Assembly: GCA_965243485.1 (NCBI GenBank)
Contig: CBDEVP010000001.1
Location: 124,001 to 188,000 of the forward strand
DNA: 64,000 bases
Direction of reading: 5' to 3'
Source: UBA7330 sp965243485
Lineage (GTDB): Bacteria > Bacteroidota > Bacteroidia > Cytophagales > Cyclobacteriaceae
Shown here: piece by piece, positions 18,173 through 25,844 of the stretch
Position numbering within the stretch: the stretch's first letter is position 1
Layout: each line of letters opens with the position of its first letter
Program-made: the position numbers and the translations under genes
The notes under the pieces: model-generated
The model's database searches: none
Told to the model about the DNA's origin: nothing
The model's input: the letters and a program-made list of their open reading frames with translations, nothing else

Positions 18173-18835
18173 GCTAATTGAGCGAAAAATCGAATTGTTT
18201 ATGGCTGCTGGTCTGATTATGCCATTGAAGTTCCTCATACTCACAATGCCTTCATGTCCTTGATCTCAGTAATTCCATTACAATTACTCTCCTATCATAT
18301 TGCAATTATGATGGGCTGCAACGTAGATCGAACAAGAAATTTGACTAAGTTCGTCACGGTGGAATAATAAAATAAGCCAAAGACACCTGATTACCCCTTC
18401 CGATTCTTGAGTCTTTCCCGCCGGAGGCAAAAGGCACATTTTTTCAGAGTTTCCTCTTTCTGTCGCCTTTCAACGTAACATTACAAACTGGTCCAGGTTA
18501 TGTCAAGCAAAAAATAGGGTGCTTGCACCCGATCTGAAATACCTAGCCGAAGGGTGGAGATTTCCGAATTTTTTCTTGACATGTTCTGAAGACCTGTTTG
18601 TACATTGCTGTGGCAGCAAGTGGGAACGGAGAACACAATGTCCAGGGTTGCAAATTAGTAACCTGAAAAAGTGATTTAGGGAAGAAGCTTTTTCTCCATG
18701 GCTTAGGGATTGAAGCGGTTACCGTGTAAAAGCGGAAAGCCCGACCCGAAGGGGAAGCCCAAAAGATCAAAAATTATCAACTATTTAATTTAGACTCGAT
18801 TTTTTTCACCTAATAACCAAGAAAAATGTTTAGCC
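18173..18835. other. gene-free block with inverted repeat and minus-strand hairpin terminator
   Basis: About 660 bases with no convincing gene. A 16-base arm (ATGTCAAGC then AAAAAAT, from 18500) is mirrored by ATTTTTT then CTTGACAT ending at 18582, a near-perfect inverted repeat about 50 bases apart. Between the arms, GGGTGC-TT-GCACCC (18517-18530) is a hairpin followed on the minus strand by TATTTTTT, which is a plausible intrinsic terminator for a minus-strand RNA starting below the Panacea gene. A 75-codon minus-strand ORF (18543-18770) here has an unprotein-like composition and is not called. Confidence 0.5.
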
Positions 18836-19579
18836 CTAATGATTTATTGTAGGGAATATGAGATTATCCTCCATCCATGAAATAGCGTTTTTGATTTGAT
18901 CCAAACTAAATTTTTTCTTTTCATCTGACCATTTATAGAACTTAGTAACAACTACATCCAAATCGAATTTTTGATACTCTTCATTTACTTCCTTCCAACA
19001 GCTATATAAGGTAGCGATTAATTCAACCTGGTTAGTATTTAGTCTCCTGAATAATTCAATAATTTTAGAAATATCCTGCATTTCATTGCTATAGTATCTT
19101 TCATACCATTCACGATGACCACCGGCCTTATCCAAAAGTTGGTACTTCTCTTTTTCCACTGCTTTGTAAACAAACCAATGATTTTTTAGAAACTGACTCT
19201 CCAAGGATCTCATTAGTTTAGGATCATAAGGACCATTGGCCTGTTTTAGAAAATTTGTGTGAAGTGCCATGCCTGTTGTTTCCTGGGCTAAATACATTAG
19301 CTTTTGAAGCTTTAACCTACCCATTGACCATTCATTGTGAAGTTGGAATACAATCTCAGCTGCAAGGACGGTCCTTTTATGATAATCTACTGCTGTTGGA
19401 GGTTCCGGTTCCTTGCGGCGTGAGTCCGCCAATATTTTAACTGGATTAATTCGATCTGGATCAGATCTTAATTCATAATCCTGATAAACTTCTAAAAACA
19501 AATCTATTTGATCTGGGGAAGTTGGAAAATCCAATCCATTTAATGCGGATATTAGACCGAATAGCTTATCCTGTTTCAT
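18836..19579 (-). CDS. Panacea (DUF4065/SocA-like) domain protein
   Basis: A 247-residue cytoplasmic protein. Residues about 65-190 carry a Panacea-type core: 'GRLKLQKLMYLAQETTGMAL' (about 86-105), then 'QANGPYDPKLMRSLE' with the conserved GPxD turn. Panacea domains serve as adaptable antitoxins in many toxin-antitoxin pairs (SocA is a proteolytic adaptor). Its ATG overlaps the stop of the upstream sigma-like gene (ATGA), so it is coupled to it. The partner is not a known toxin, so calling this a toxin-antitoxin system would be speculation. An N-terminal extension of about 60 residues is unassigned. Confidence 0.7.
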   Translation of the reverse strand: MKQDKLFGLISALNGLDFPTSPDQIDLFLEVYQDYELRSDPDRINPVKILADSRRKEPEPPTAVDYHKRTVLAAEIVFQLHNEWSMGRLKLQKLMYLAQETTGMALHTNFLKQANGPYDPKLMRSLESQFLKNHWFVYKAVEKEKYQLLDKAGGHREWYERYYSNEMQDISKIIELFRRLNTNQVELIATLYSCWKEVNEEYQKFDLDVVVTKFYKWSDEKKKFSLDQIKNAISWMEDNLIFPTINH

Positions 19580-20226
19580 ATTGTATCACCTTCAGCGATT
19601 TCAATACCTAATAGGGCAATTTTGATTTTGTCCAATGCTTCTTTTTTATAGGTCCTTACTGTAGTTTGCTTAATGCCAAGATGCCCACGTAATTCCTTCA
19701 ATAATTTATTGGGCAAATTGCAGCCAGCATTTTCATACGACTTATATGTACAGTATATAACCCGATGACTGTAGGGGAGTTCTGAAATTACCCTATAAAT
19801 AATTTGAGATTTCCAGCTTGGATTTTTGCCAAGAGGGGGCAAACTGGTTACAATAGTTTCATTGCCATCTGACCATTTCCCCTCGTTCTTCTTTTTTTGA
19901 ACGCGGTAAATATTTGTGAGTTCATTTTTGGCAAATCCACCCAAATAAGCTAGAAAACCATGATAGGGAGTTTTTCCTGGGGATACAGAAATGTCGAAAT
20001 TAGGTTTACGTGCGTATGCCTTGAATACATTGTCAAAAAGCTCCAAAGCAACATCATCTGATTGCCCAAATCGTTTGCAACGAACCTCGCAAATTTTAAG
20101 AAAATCCATTTTACATCGTTCCACAAGGACGAAAAAGGCATCATCCCTATCGGGATGTAATTGGCTTTGAAAAATATTCACCAACTCAAGAAATTCTAGT
20201 TTTTCAAATTTTTCAAAGCTTTTCAT
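19576..20226 (-). CDS. ECF sigma-factor-like protein
   Basis: A 216-residue protein laid out like a small sigma-70 factor. The N-terminal half (about 30-95) resembles region 2: 'DDAFFVLVERCKMDFLKICE', then 'VALELFDNVFKAYAR'. The C-terminal part (about 140-205) has a region-4-like helix-turn-helix: 'LPYSHRVIYCTYKSYENA' and 'LRGHLGIKQTTVRTYKKEAL'. Such genes are common in Bacteroidota islands. It is divergent from the small genes at 20.33 kb, and is translationally coupled to the Panacea gene downstream, so Panacea could act as its regulator or anti-sigma factor; this is inference. Confidence 0.65.
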   Translation of the reverse strand: MKSFEKFEKLEFLELVNIFQSQLHPDRDDAFFVLVERCKMDFLKICEVRCKRFGQSDDVALELFDNVFKAYARKPNFDISVSPGKTPYHGFLAYLGGFAKNELTNIYRVQKKKNEGKWSDGNETIVTSLPPLGKNPSWKSQIIYRVISELPYSHRVIYCTYKSYENAGCNLPNKLLKELRGHLGIKQTTVRTYKKEALDKIKIALLGIEIAEGDTI

Positions 20227-20329
20227 TCAGTATACGCAAAAGCGTTGGTAACTCTTTGTCGTATTATATGCGGATACACCTTTGAAGGAGTCCTATAAAA
20301 TCATAGCAATTAACGCAAAATGTACTAGA

Positions 20330-20503
20330 ATGGCAACTAATAAACCATACGGAGACAACGCCCGAAAAGGTCAGGTAAGAGAAAGATCACAGGTTCATAA
20401 TCCTAAAACAGGCCAATGGACTAAGCGTGATTCTGAAACAGGAAAATTCATGGATGGTAAAAAGGATGGTACACCATTCAAAGGGATTAGAAAAGAAAAG
20501 TAA
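20330..20503 (+). CDS. conserved small basic protein (57 aa)
   Basis: A 57-residue, highly charged protein: 'MATNKPYGDNARKGQVRERS', 'NPKTGQWTKRDSETGKFMDG', 'KKDGTPFKGIRKE'. I recognise this as a widespread small protein of unknown role, often found in accessory regions. ATG 20330 is chosen because the conserved sequence begins there; an upstream TTG would add an unlikely leader. The next gene starts one base after its stop, so they form an operon. Its sequence resembles a nucleic-acid-binding or ribosome-associated tail, but no function is known. Confidence 0.7.
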   Translation: MATNKPYGDNARKGQVRERSQVHNPKTGQWTKRDSETGKFMDGKKDGTPFKGIRKEK

Positions 20504-20504
20504 G

Positions 20505-21152
20505 ATGATTAAAAAAATAAAACTAGATCCATTTACCATTGCACTTGTTATTTTAGTGCTGCTTATCTTATTTTCAATAGTTGGCAAATACCTCAATTCG
20601 GCGAGGTCGAGAATTGCAGAATTAGAGGAACAAATTCGCCAGGATTTACAACTTCTGGAACTTTCAAAGGATCAACAAGAGGAATTGGTCAGAAAGGCGG
20701 CTAAATCTTATAGGATTGTTGTCACCCTTATATTTAGTTTATTTATTTCTTTGATAAGCCTCACCGTTTTCGCAGGTTATTCTTATATCGATGCATTAGA
20801 AATTCATCTTGGGACTGCTGGGATTATACTTTGTATCATCACAGTAACATTCTACCAAACCTGGAGCCCAGATGTACTGCTCAAAGCTCTAAGAGGAAAA
20901 ATCAAGAAATGGATCTATCAAAGAAATGGTTTTGATCCTGCTATTATAGCGCTTCTACAAAGTAAGATTAATATCAGTCAGCTGGAATTGGAGGAATTGC
21001 GGATGCAGCAGGGTGACATATACACTGACACAGAACGCAACAATATGACAGAAAAACACCAAGATTACGACACATTGTCAGACAGCTTGGTTTGGCATGG
21101 TAGTGGATTAGAATTAAAGAATGTGCCAATTGGAGTTGGCACATTCAAATAA
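20505..21152 (+). CDS. three-TM membrane protein, unknown function
   Basis: A 215-residue protein beginning at ATG 20505, one base after the preceding stop. The N-terminal helix 'FTIALVILVLLILFSIVGKY' (about 10-29) is followed by a Glu/Gln-rich coiled coil (about 35-60), and two further hydrophobic segments (about 70-95 and 102-120). The C-terminal 95 residues are soluble and charged. No family is recognised. Together with the 57-residue gene it forms a two-gene operon upstream of, and in the same direction as, the MBL-E2 operon, 162 bases away. Confidence 0.65.
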   Translation: MIKKIKLDPFTIALVILVLLILFSIVGKYLNSARSRIAELEEQIRQDLQLLELSKDQQEELVRKAAKSYRIVVTLIFSLFISLISLTVFAGYSYIDALEIHLGTAGIILCIITVTFYQTWSPDVLLKALRGKIKKWIYQRNGFDPAIIALLQSKINISQLELEELRMQQGDIYTDTERNNMTEKHQDYDTLSDSLVWHGSGLELKNVPIGVGTFK

Positions 21153-21314
21153 ACCTTTTCGGCTCTGAGTGAGCCTGCTGGATTTGTAAAACGACTGCAA
21201 AGATAGAAAGTTTCAACTTTTTGTCAAATAACTTCCAACAGCCATTCAGACTGATAATTCAGAAGCACGACGGGTGTCGTGTGGATTTTTATTCATTTAA
21301 AAAGGTCAGAAATT

Positions 21315-22478
21315 ATGGCTAAACATTTACTTAAATTTTATCCTGTTGCCAATGGCGACACAACTCTTTTAAAGCTAGCAGACAAAACAACCATTCTCAT
21401 TGATTGTAAAATCAGGGATGGCGAAAAAGATTCCAATGACAATGAGATCTATGATGTGAAAAAAGATCTGTTAACAGAAGTACAAAGAACTAATTCGAAT
21501 CCTTATGTTGATTTATTTATCTTGACTCACGGTGATCAGGATCATTGTCAAGGATTTGAAAAAAATTTCTATGTAGGCGATCCAAAAAGTTATGGAAAGT
21601 CCAATAGAGGTAATGATGAAATTCTGATCAATGAATTGTGGGTGACTTCCAGCATTTTTGGGGATCATGGAAATGATGATGCAAAGTCCTTAAAGGAGGA
21701 AACCGAAAGGAGGAGGAAGCTATATCTGAATGGTGATCCAACCAGAAATGATGATGGTAACCGCTTGCGAATGATCGGTTATGATGGTGATGAGCGATAT
21801 GAGAAGGTTCCGAACAGTGTTCCTGGAGATACTATAACTCTGAGTGAAATCAATGGGAGCTACGATGAAAACTTTGAATTCTTTATTCATGGGCCGTTCA
21901 AACAATCATTGATTGATTCAAATGCAGAAGAAGATCGAAATAGTTCCTCTATTATTTTGCAAGCCAGGTTTAAGCAACATAAAGAAGATGATTGGTCTGG
22001 GTTCTTTCTTTCAGGAGGAGATGCTGATCATTATAGATGGAAGGAGGTTCTGGATAAGTCGAAGAAAAATGGAAACGAGGACAAGCTTGACTGGGACATC
22101 TTTCAGACACCTCACCATTGTTCCTGGACTTTTTTCAATGATGTTCCATATAGAGATGAGGGAAATGACGTTGCAAGAGAAAGTTCTCTTGACATACTGG
22201 ATTACGGCCGATCAGGATCGTTTATTGTTGCTTCTAGCAAGAAAATTATGAATGATGAGGATAATCCTCCGCATTATGCTGCTAAGAAGGAGTACGTAAA
22301 AAAAGTGGACAAGGATAATTTCCTCAACACAAGTGTGAACGTCAGTGAAAGAAAACCTCAACCAATCATTTTTGAAGTTGGTTCTATTGGATTTGAACGA
22401 ACTGATAAGGGAGGAAAGGTCGCCGCAGCTGCAGCAATTGCGGGAACTTCTGCAATGTCTGGACATTGGGCAGAATGA
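21315..22478 (+). CDS. MBL-fold (ComEC-like) hydrolase of an E2-associated operon
   Basis: A 387-residue soluble metallo-beta-lactamase-fold protein. Start ATG 21315 is chosen because the fold begins at 'LKFYPVANGDTTLLKLA'; an upstream start adds 12 residues of no value. The metal motif 'LTHGDQDHCQG' is at about residues 72-82 (HxDxDH variant, as in ComEC-type hydrolases) and 'FQTPHHCSW' near residue 266 matches the ComEC 'PHHGS' block. 'FLSGGDADH' (about 232-240) adds acidic and His ligands. An Ala-rich hydrophobic end (about 369-380) is unusual. Substrate is unknown; relatives are nucleases or nucleotide hydrolases. Its stop overlaps the E2-like start (ATGA). Confidence 0.75.
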   Translation: MAKHLLKFYPVANGDTTLLKLADKTTILIDCKIRDGEKDSNDNEIYDVKKDLLTEVQRTNSNPYVDLFILTHGDQDHCQGFEKNFYVGDPKSYGKSNRGNDEILINELWVTSSIFGDHGNDDAKSLKEETERRRKLYLNGDPTRNDDGNRLRMIGYDGDERYEKVPNSVPGDTITLSEINGSYDENFEFFIHGPFKQSLIDSNAEEDRNSSSIILQARFKQHKEDDWSGFFLSGGDADHYRWKEVLDKSKKNGNEDKLDWDIFQTPHHCSWTFFNDVPYRDEGNDVARESSLDILDYGRSGSFIVASSKKIMNDEDNPPHYAAKKEYVKKVDKDNFLNTSVNVSERKPQPIIFEVGSIGFERTDKGGKVAAAAAIAGTSAMSGHWAE

Positions 22479-23113
22479 GTAATTTTAGTAAGGCAGAAAT
22501 CCAGGAAGTGACGCGGAAATATCAGTCCTTGAAATCTCTGCCTTCTAACATATTGAAAGGTCAAATTAATCTAGTTATCAAAGGTGAGTTATATCATCAG
22601 TTTGATTTAACCATTCAGTCACACATTGATCATCCATACAGGTTTCCAATGGTTTGGGAAACGGGTGGAGATATACCAAGAATTGTAGATCGTCATGTGT
22701 TTCCAGAAACTGGTAATTTATGTTTCGGTGTTAGAGCCGAGGAAAGAGTAGTTTGTAGTGGGGGTATCAGCCTGTCTTGGTTTTTTGACAACGTGCTAGT
22801 ACCAAGACTTGCTGACGAATACTGTGTAATGAATGGTGGTGAATATAAAAAAGAGAGGTCTCACGGTATTTTAGGTGATTGGGAATATTATTTCAAAGAG
22901 TTCAATACCGATAATCCATTGTTTATATTAACAATTCTGGTATTGCTAAAACTTCGGATTCCCCCAAAATCAAATGACATGTGTCTATGTGGCTCTGGGA
23001 ATAAGTATTCGGAATGCCATGAAAGGCATTTAGTGCGATTTATAAGATCGTATTATACTATACAACCTGCTTTTTGGGAAGGAGAAATTCAAAAGCTGAA
23101 ATTAAGTAAATGA
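22475..23113 (+). CDS. E2-like (ubiquitin-conjugating fold) protein with C-terminal SEC-C zinc knuckle
   Basis: A 212-residue protein. Residues about 25-115 follow the prokaryotic E2/UBC pattern: 'IDHPYRFPMVWETGGDIPR', then 'DRHVFPETGNLCFG' in which Cys83 takes the place of the E2 catalytic cysteine after a HPN-like turn, then a long aromatic helix 'LSWFFDNVLVPRLADEY'. Residues 170-185 form a SEC-C-like knuckle (C170-x-C172, C181-x3-H185, 'CLCGSGNKYSECHERH'). No E1 or ubiquitin-like gene is next to it. The gene is locked between the MBL gene and the four-TM gene by ATGA overlaps at both ends, so a shared function is strongly implied. Confidence 0.72.
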   Translation: MSNFSKAEIQEVTRKYQSLKSLPSNILKGQINLVIKGELYHQFDLTIQSHIDHPYRFPMVWETGGDIPRIVDRHVFPETGNLCFGVRAEERVVCSGGISLSWFFDNVLVPRLADEYCVMNGGEYKKERSHGILGDWEYYFKEFNTDNPLFILTILVLLKLRIPPKSNDMCLCGSGNKYSECHERHLVRFIRSYYTIQPAFWEGEIQKLKLSK

Positions 23114-23550
23114 TCGGAATAATAATTTATGAACTCGTATTCCTGGTTGCAGGAATCATTACCTTTTTGCTGCCAGACATATTCCAAATGCCAGAGTGGT
23201 ATATACAAAAACTGGTCCCGATCAATTGTGCTTTAATTGGTCTTGTGGGTGGCATTTTATACTGCCTAAGGGGGATTTATAAGAATAGAAGTGTAAACAA
23301 AAACTGGGATAAGAACTGGCATGTTTGGTACTACCTGAGGCCATTTACCAGTTCAATTAGTGGTTTCGTCAGTTACATCATTCTGAGTGCCGGTTTGCTA
23401 ACCCTGGATGCTGTGCAAGGTGACACTGATTTTGGGTTTTACGCGTTTGCATTCATAGCGGGATATAACGTTGATAAGTTCCTTCAGAAACTGGAAGATG
23501 TAGCTAAGACTATCTGGGGTATTGATAAATCACGAAGTAGTGATAGCTGA
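23110..23550 (+). CDS. four-TM membrane protein of the MBL-E2 operon
   Basis: A 146-residue protein starting in an ATGA overlap with the E2-like gene. Four hydrophobic segments are visible: about 4-22, 34-52, 80-98 and 104-120, separated by short loops with 'NKNWDKNWHVWYYLRPF' preceding the third. The C-terminal tail is short and charged. No named family is recognised. Small multi-TM proteins at the end of defence operons are often membrane-disrupting effectors, so this is a candidate effector or membrane anchor; that is inference from position. Confidence 0.65.
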   Translation: MIGIIIYELVFLVAGIITFLLPDIFQMPEWYIQKLVPINCALIGLVGGILYCLRGIYKNRSVNKNWDKNWHVWYYLRPFTSSISGFVSYIILSAGLLTLDAVQGDTDFGFYAFAFIAGYNVDKFLQKLEDVAKTIWGIDKSRSSDS

Positions 23551-23610
23551 TTTTTAGAATTTTTTCGAAATAAGTAATAGCTCAGTGAGGCGGCACACTC
23601 TTTTGTGAGG

Positions 23611-24057
23611 TTATAACGAATCCCATACCTCCTGAGCCAGAATTTTTTCCAGCATACCGCCCCTGTCCACATAGCCCACCACCAATTCGTCAGACAGTTC
23701 TGTGATGTGGCGATTTCTGGTTTCTGCCGTGGTGGATGATACCCTGGTAACTTTTTCATCAAATGGTGAAATGACCAATAAACGGCCTTTCTCCACTTCC
23801 GGTATAATGGCATCCGGCCATTGCTTCATCAGGCCTCTGGCCAATACCAGAATGAGGGGCTGCTTTCCTTTTAGCAGTATCTCGAATACATCTTTCTCTA
23901 TCTGCGAATGGTTACCACACATTACTGTAACTCCATTAGCTCTTTGTTCCTTAGCCCAATCATAGCTCTTCAACACTACCTCTGCAGGGCATCTCCTGGA
24001 ACATAAGAAGCCTACTTTGTGGTTTTGTAATATGTCTCTGTTACCATAATAATCCAT
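23611..24057 (-). CDS. short DprA/Smf-like (DNA-processing) protein
   Basis: A 148-residue Rossmann-like protein, convergent to the MBL-E2 operon. ATG 24057 is chosen over an upstream GTG because the fold starts at 'HKVGFLCSRRCPAEVVLKSY'. Later 'GVTVMCGNHSQIEKDVFE' (about 42-59) and 'QPLILVLARGLM' (about 67-78) match DprA strands, and 'ETRNRHITELSDELVVGYVD' (about 109-128) contains the family's RNR motif. Free-standing DprA-like proteins occur in mobile and defence regions; canonical DprA loads RecA onto incoming ssDNA. This copy lacks DprA's N- and C-terminal domains, so a competence role is not implied. Confidence 0.7.
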   Translation of the reverse strand: MDYYGNRDILQNHKVGFLCSRRCPAEVVLKSYDWAKEQRANGVTVMCGNHSQIEKDVFEILLKGKQPLILVLARGLMKQWPDAIIPEVEKGRLLVISPFDEKVTRVSSTTAETRNRHITELSDELVVGYVDRGGMLEKILAQEVWDSL

Positions 24058-24077
24058 TGCTAAACATTGCGATTTAG

Positions 24078-24173
24078 AACTACCCACTTATTTCTGTAGA
24101 GGTCCCCACTTTTTTAAGCATGTTTACTCTCTCTGAATTGAAATGAGTCTTTTAGCATCATAACTACCCACTT
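24078..24173. promoter_or_regulatory. direct repeats upstream of the dprA-like gene
   Basis: The 12-base word AACTACCCACTT occurs exactly at 24078-24089 and 24162-24173, with a partial copy (CCCCACTT) ending at 24112 between them. On the minus strand they lie in the leader of the dprA-like gene. Exact spaced repeats in a leader suggest a protein-binding operator; no regulator is identified. Confidence 0.4.
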
Positions 24174-24232
24174 TTTTTTTAAAATTGCACTTCTATTAAG
24201 TGCAACTTGAACAACTATTTTTCATTTCCTCA

Positions 24233-24465
24233 TGAGCCCTTTATGAGCCCTTTATTATTAATTTAATTACCTGTATATCAATTAACTACAATAACTTCCT
24301 GCTACAATAACTCCTGCTGGTGAGCCCTTTATGAGTCCTTTATCTTTTTTATTCATTTACTACCAACCCTTCTACCAACTCCATCAGCTAAAACTACTTC
24401 TATTCCCTTTATTGCAGCTTTTTAGCAGGTTTTACTACCAACCCTTCTACCAACCCTTCTACTTA
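24233..24465. repeat. cluster of short tandem repeats after the AlbA_2 gene
   Basis: Several minisatellite pairs occur in about 230 bases: TGAGCCCTTTA twice in tandem at 24233-24254 and again at 24321-24343 (last copy with one change), TACAATAACT(T)CCTGCT twice near 24287-24318, and CTACCAACCCTT repeated near 24360 and twice in tandem near 24435-24460. On the minus strand the last unit is 12 bases, four codons, just after the stop of the AlbA_2 protein. No gene is seen in 24088-24458. Repeat-driven loss of a C-terminal extension is possible. Confidence 0.6.
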
Positions 24466-25829
24466 TAAATGATCTTCCAGATTCCTTTTTTATCGCCTCC
24501 TATTCTTTCCACAAAACCTTCCTGTCTAAGCCATTTAATATTATTATCAATAGCAGTTGTGCTTACACCAATACTACTACTCAAGAATTCTTTAGTCACT
24601 TTTGTATCCTGATGAATAAGCTCTAATATCCTTACCCGATTCTCCGTCAGGTGATCTTTCCAGCTGTTGATCCATGTTTCAAAATCCACAGGTCTTAACA
24701 AAGTCACTGTAAACATGCCCTCCAGCATAAAGCCTGGCGCTGGAAGTCCAGCCTCCTCCATGAGGTCGCGGATCCTGCCCACACCAGAACCGATCTGCTC
24801 TACGAGATCCATTTTTTCGAAAAGTCCGAATATCAATGGATTTCGGGAGAGGCTTCTTTTCCCGAATTCAGATTTTTTGATGCCACTGATCAGGCCACCG
24901 GGATTGCTGATCTCTACCCTGTCTTTGAACAATTCAACAGTGATCCGAGCTCCTTTTTCGTAATAATCCCGATGCGAAAGCGCATTGACGATGGCTTCTT
25001 TGAAAACCGTTTCCGGGATTTCCCAAATCTCCTTTCGCGGGCCAGAGCCTTCCCCTTCGATATCATAACGGACATCCAGCTTGTTTTTTAACCAATGTAT
25101 GGTCTGAGTATATTGGGAGTGCAGAGGTCCACCAAAATCTTTGCTGTCGATGATGGTGCGCTTATCGTACCCGTCAAAGGCTACACATCGGATGACTGCT
25201 TTCTCTACAAACTGATCCGGGGATTTGCCGAGAAAGAGCACTGATCCCATTTTGAAAAGGTCATCAGCATCCGTAAGGCGTAAGTTCCTGATGATTTGCT
25301 CATTACTTATTGATTTGCTAAACCCTGCCTCCGCACGGAATAACTGAAAGATTTCTTCATCTAGATCAACCGAAGGCTTGAATTCGGGCACTGGCAGTTC
25401 ATCAAAAAAGATGCGATCCGACTGCTGGAAGAAATCCCGCATCTGCTCAGCTGTGGTGAGCTTCTGGGTATTGGGGCCCTGACGGACATAAATAGCTCCG
25501 GAGAATACATAAGGTTTTTGCTTTCCGGAAGGAACTTCTATACAAAGGATACTTTTCCCCTCCACATTGACCGTTTCCAAGCTGACCTGAACCGGCGGAT
25601 TGATCTCATTTACGGAATTCTGAATGGCTGAAAGTTTTGCATTGGTGACAGCTGTGCCTATGATCTGATTGTTATCATCTACTCCAACCAATAAAGTGCC
25701 ACCGGCAGCATTGGCAAATGCGCAGATCTCCTCAGTGAGTTCTTTCACCTTGGAAGGCACAGAACGCTTCCACTCGGCCTGGTAGCCTTCTCCTGAACTT
25801 ATAAATAATTTGAGTTCTTCTGCTGTCAT
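24459..25829 (-). CDS. AlbA_2 (Schlafen-like) / HATPase_c_4 ATP-binding protein
   Basis: A 456-residue cytoplasmic protein. The N-terminal AlbA_2 domain (about 8-130) has 'EGYQAEWKRSVPSKV' and 'AFANAAGGTLLVGVDD'. A GHKL-type ATPase half-domain follows (about 250-370): 'FKEAIVNALSHRDYYEKGAR' (N box) and 'VEQIGSGVGRIRDLM' (G box). A winged-helix domain (about 400-455) closes it: 'KVTKEFLSSSIGVSTTAIDN'. Such proteins are putative nucleic-acid sensors or regulators and are frequent in defence islands. It is last in the operon with the AbiC-like gene (15-base gap), so it may regulate or carry out the response. Confidence 0.85.
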   Translation of the reverse strand: MTAEELKLFISSGEGYQAEWKRSVPSKVKELTEEICAFANAAGGTLLVGVDDNNQIIGTAVTNAKLSAIQNSVNEINPPVQVSLETVNVEGKSILCIEVPSGKQKPYVFSGAIYVRQGPNTQKLTTAEQMRDFFQQSDRIFFDELPVPEFKPSVDLDEEIFQLFRAEAGFSKSISNEQIIRNLRLTDADDLFKMGSVLFLGKSPDQFVEKAVIRCVAFDGYDKRTIIDSKDFGGPLHSQYTQTIHWLKNKLDVRYDIEGEGSGPRKEIWEIPETVFKEAIVNALSHRDYYEKGARITVELFKDRVEISNPGGLISGIKKSEFGKRSLSRNPLIFGLFEKMDLVEQIGSGVGRIRDLMEEAGLPAPGFMLEGMFTVTLLRPVDFETWINSWKDHLTENRVRILELIHQDTKVTKEFLSSSIGVSTTAIDNNIKWLRQEGFVERIGGDKKGIWKIIYK

Positions 25830-25844
25830 CGATTATTTTGCTTT

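Noticed and set aside
18543..18770. 75-codon minus-strand ORF in the gene-free block
   Set aside because: Composition (many Phe, Pro, Ser, Trp) is not protein-like, no start context, and it overlaps the hairpin/inverted-repeat region; more likely non-coding.
21315..23550. Type II CBASS or Bil ubiquitin-like system
   Set aside because: No cGAS-like nucleotidyltransferase, E1/ThiF, JAB peptidase or ubiquitin-like gene is present nearby.
24233..24465. CRISPR array
   Set aside because: Repeat units are 11-16 bases, tandem or irregular, with no spacers of constant length and no cas genes.
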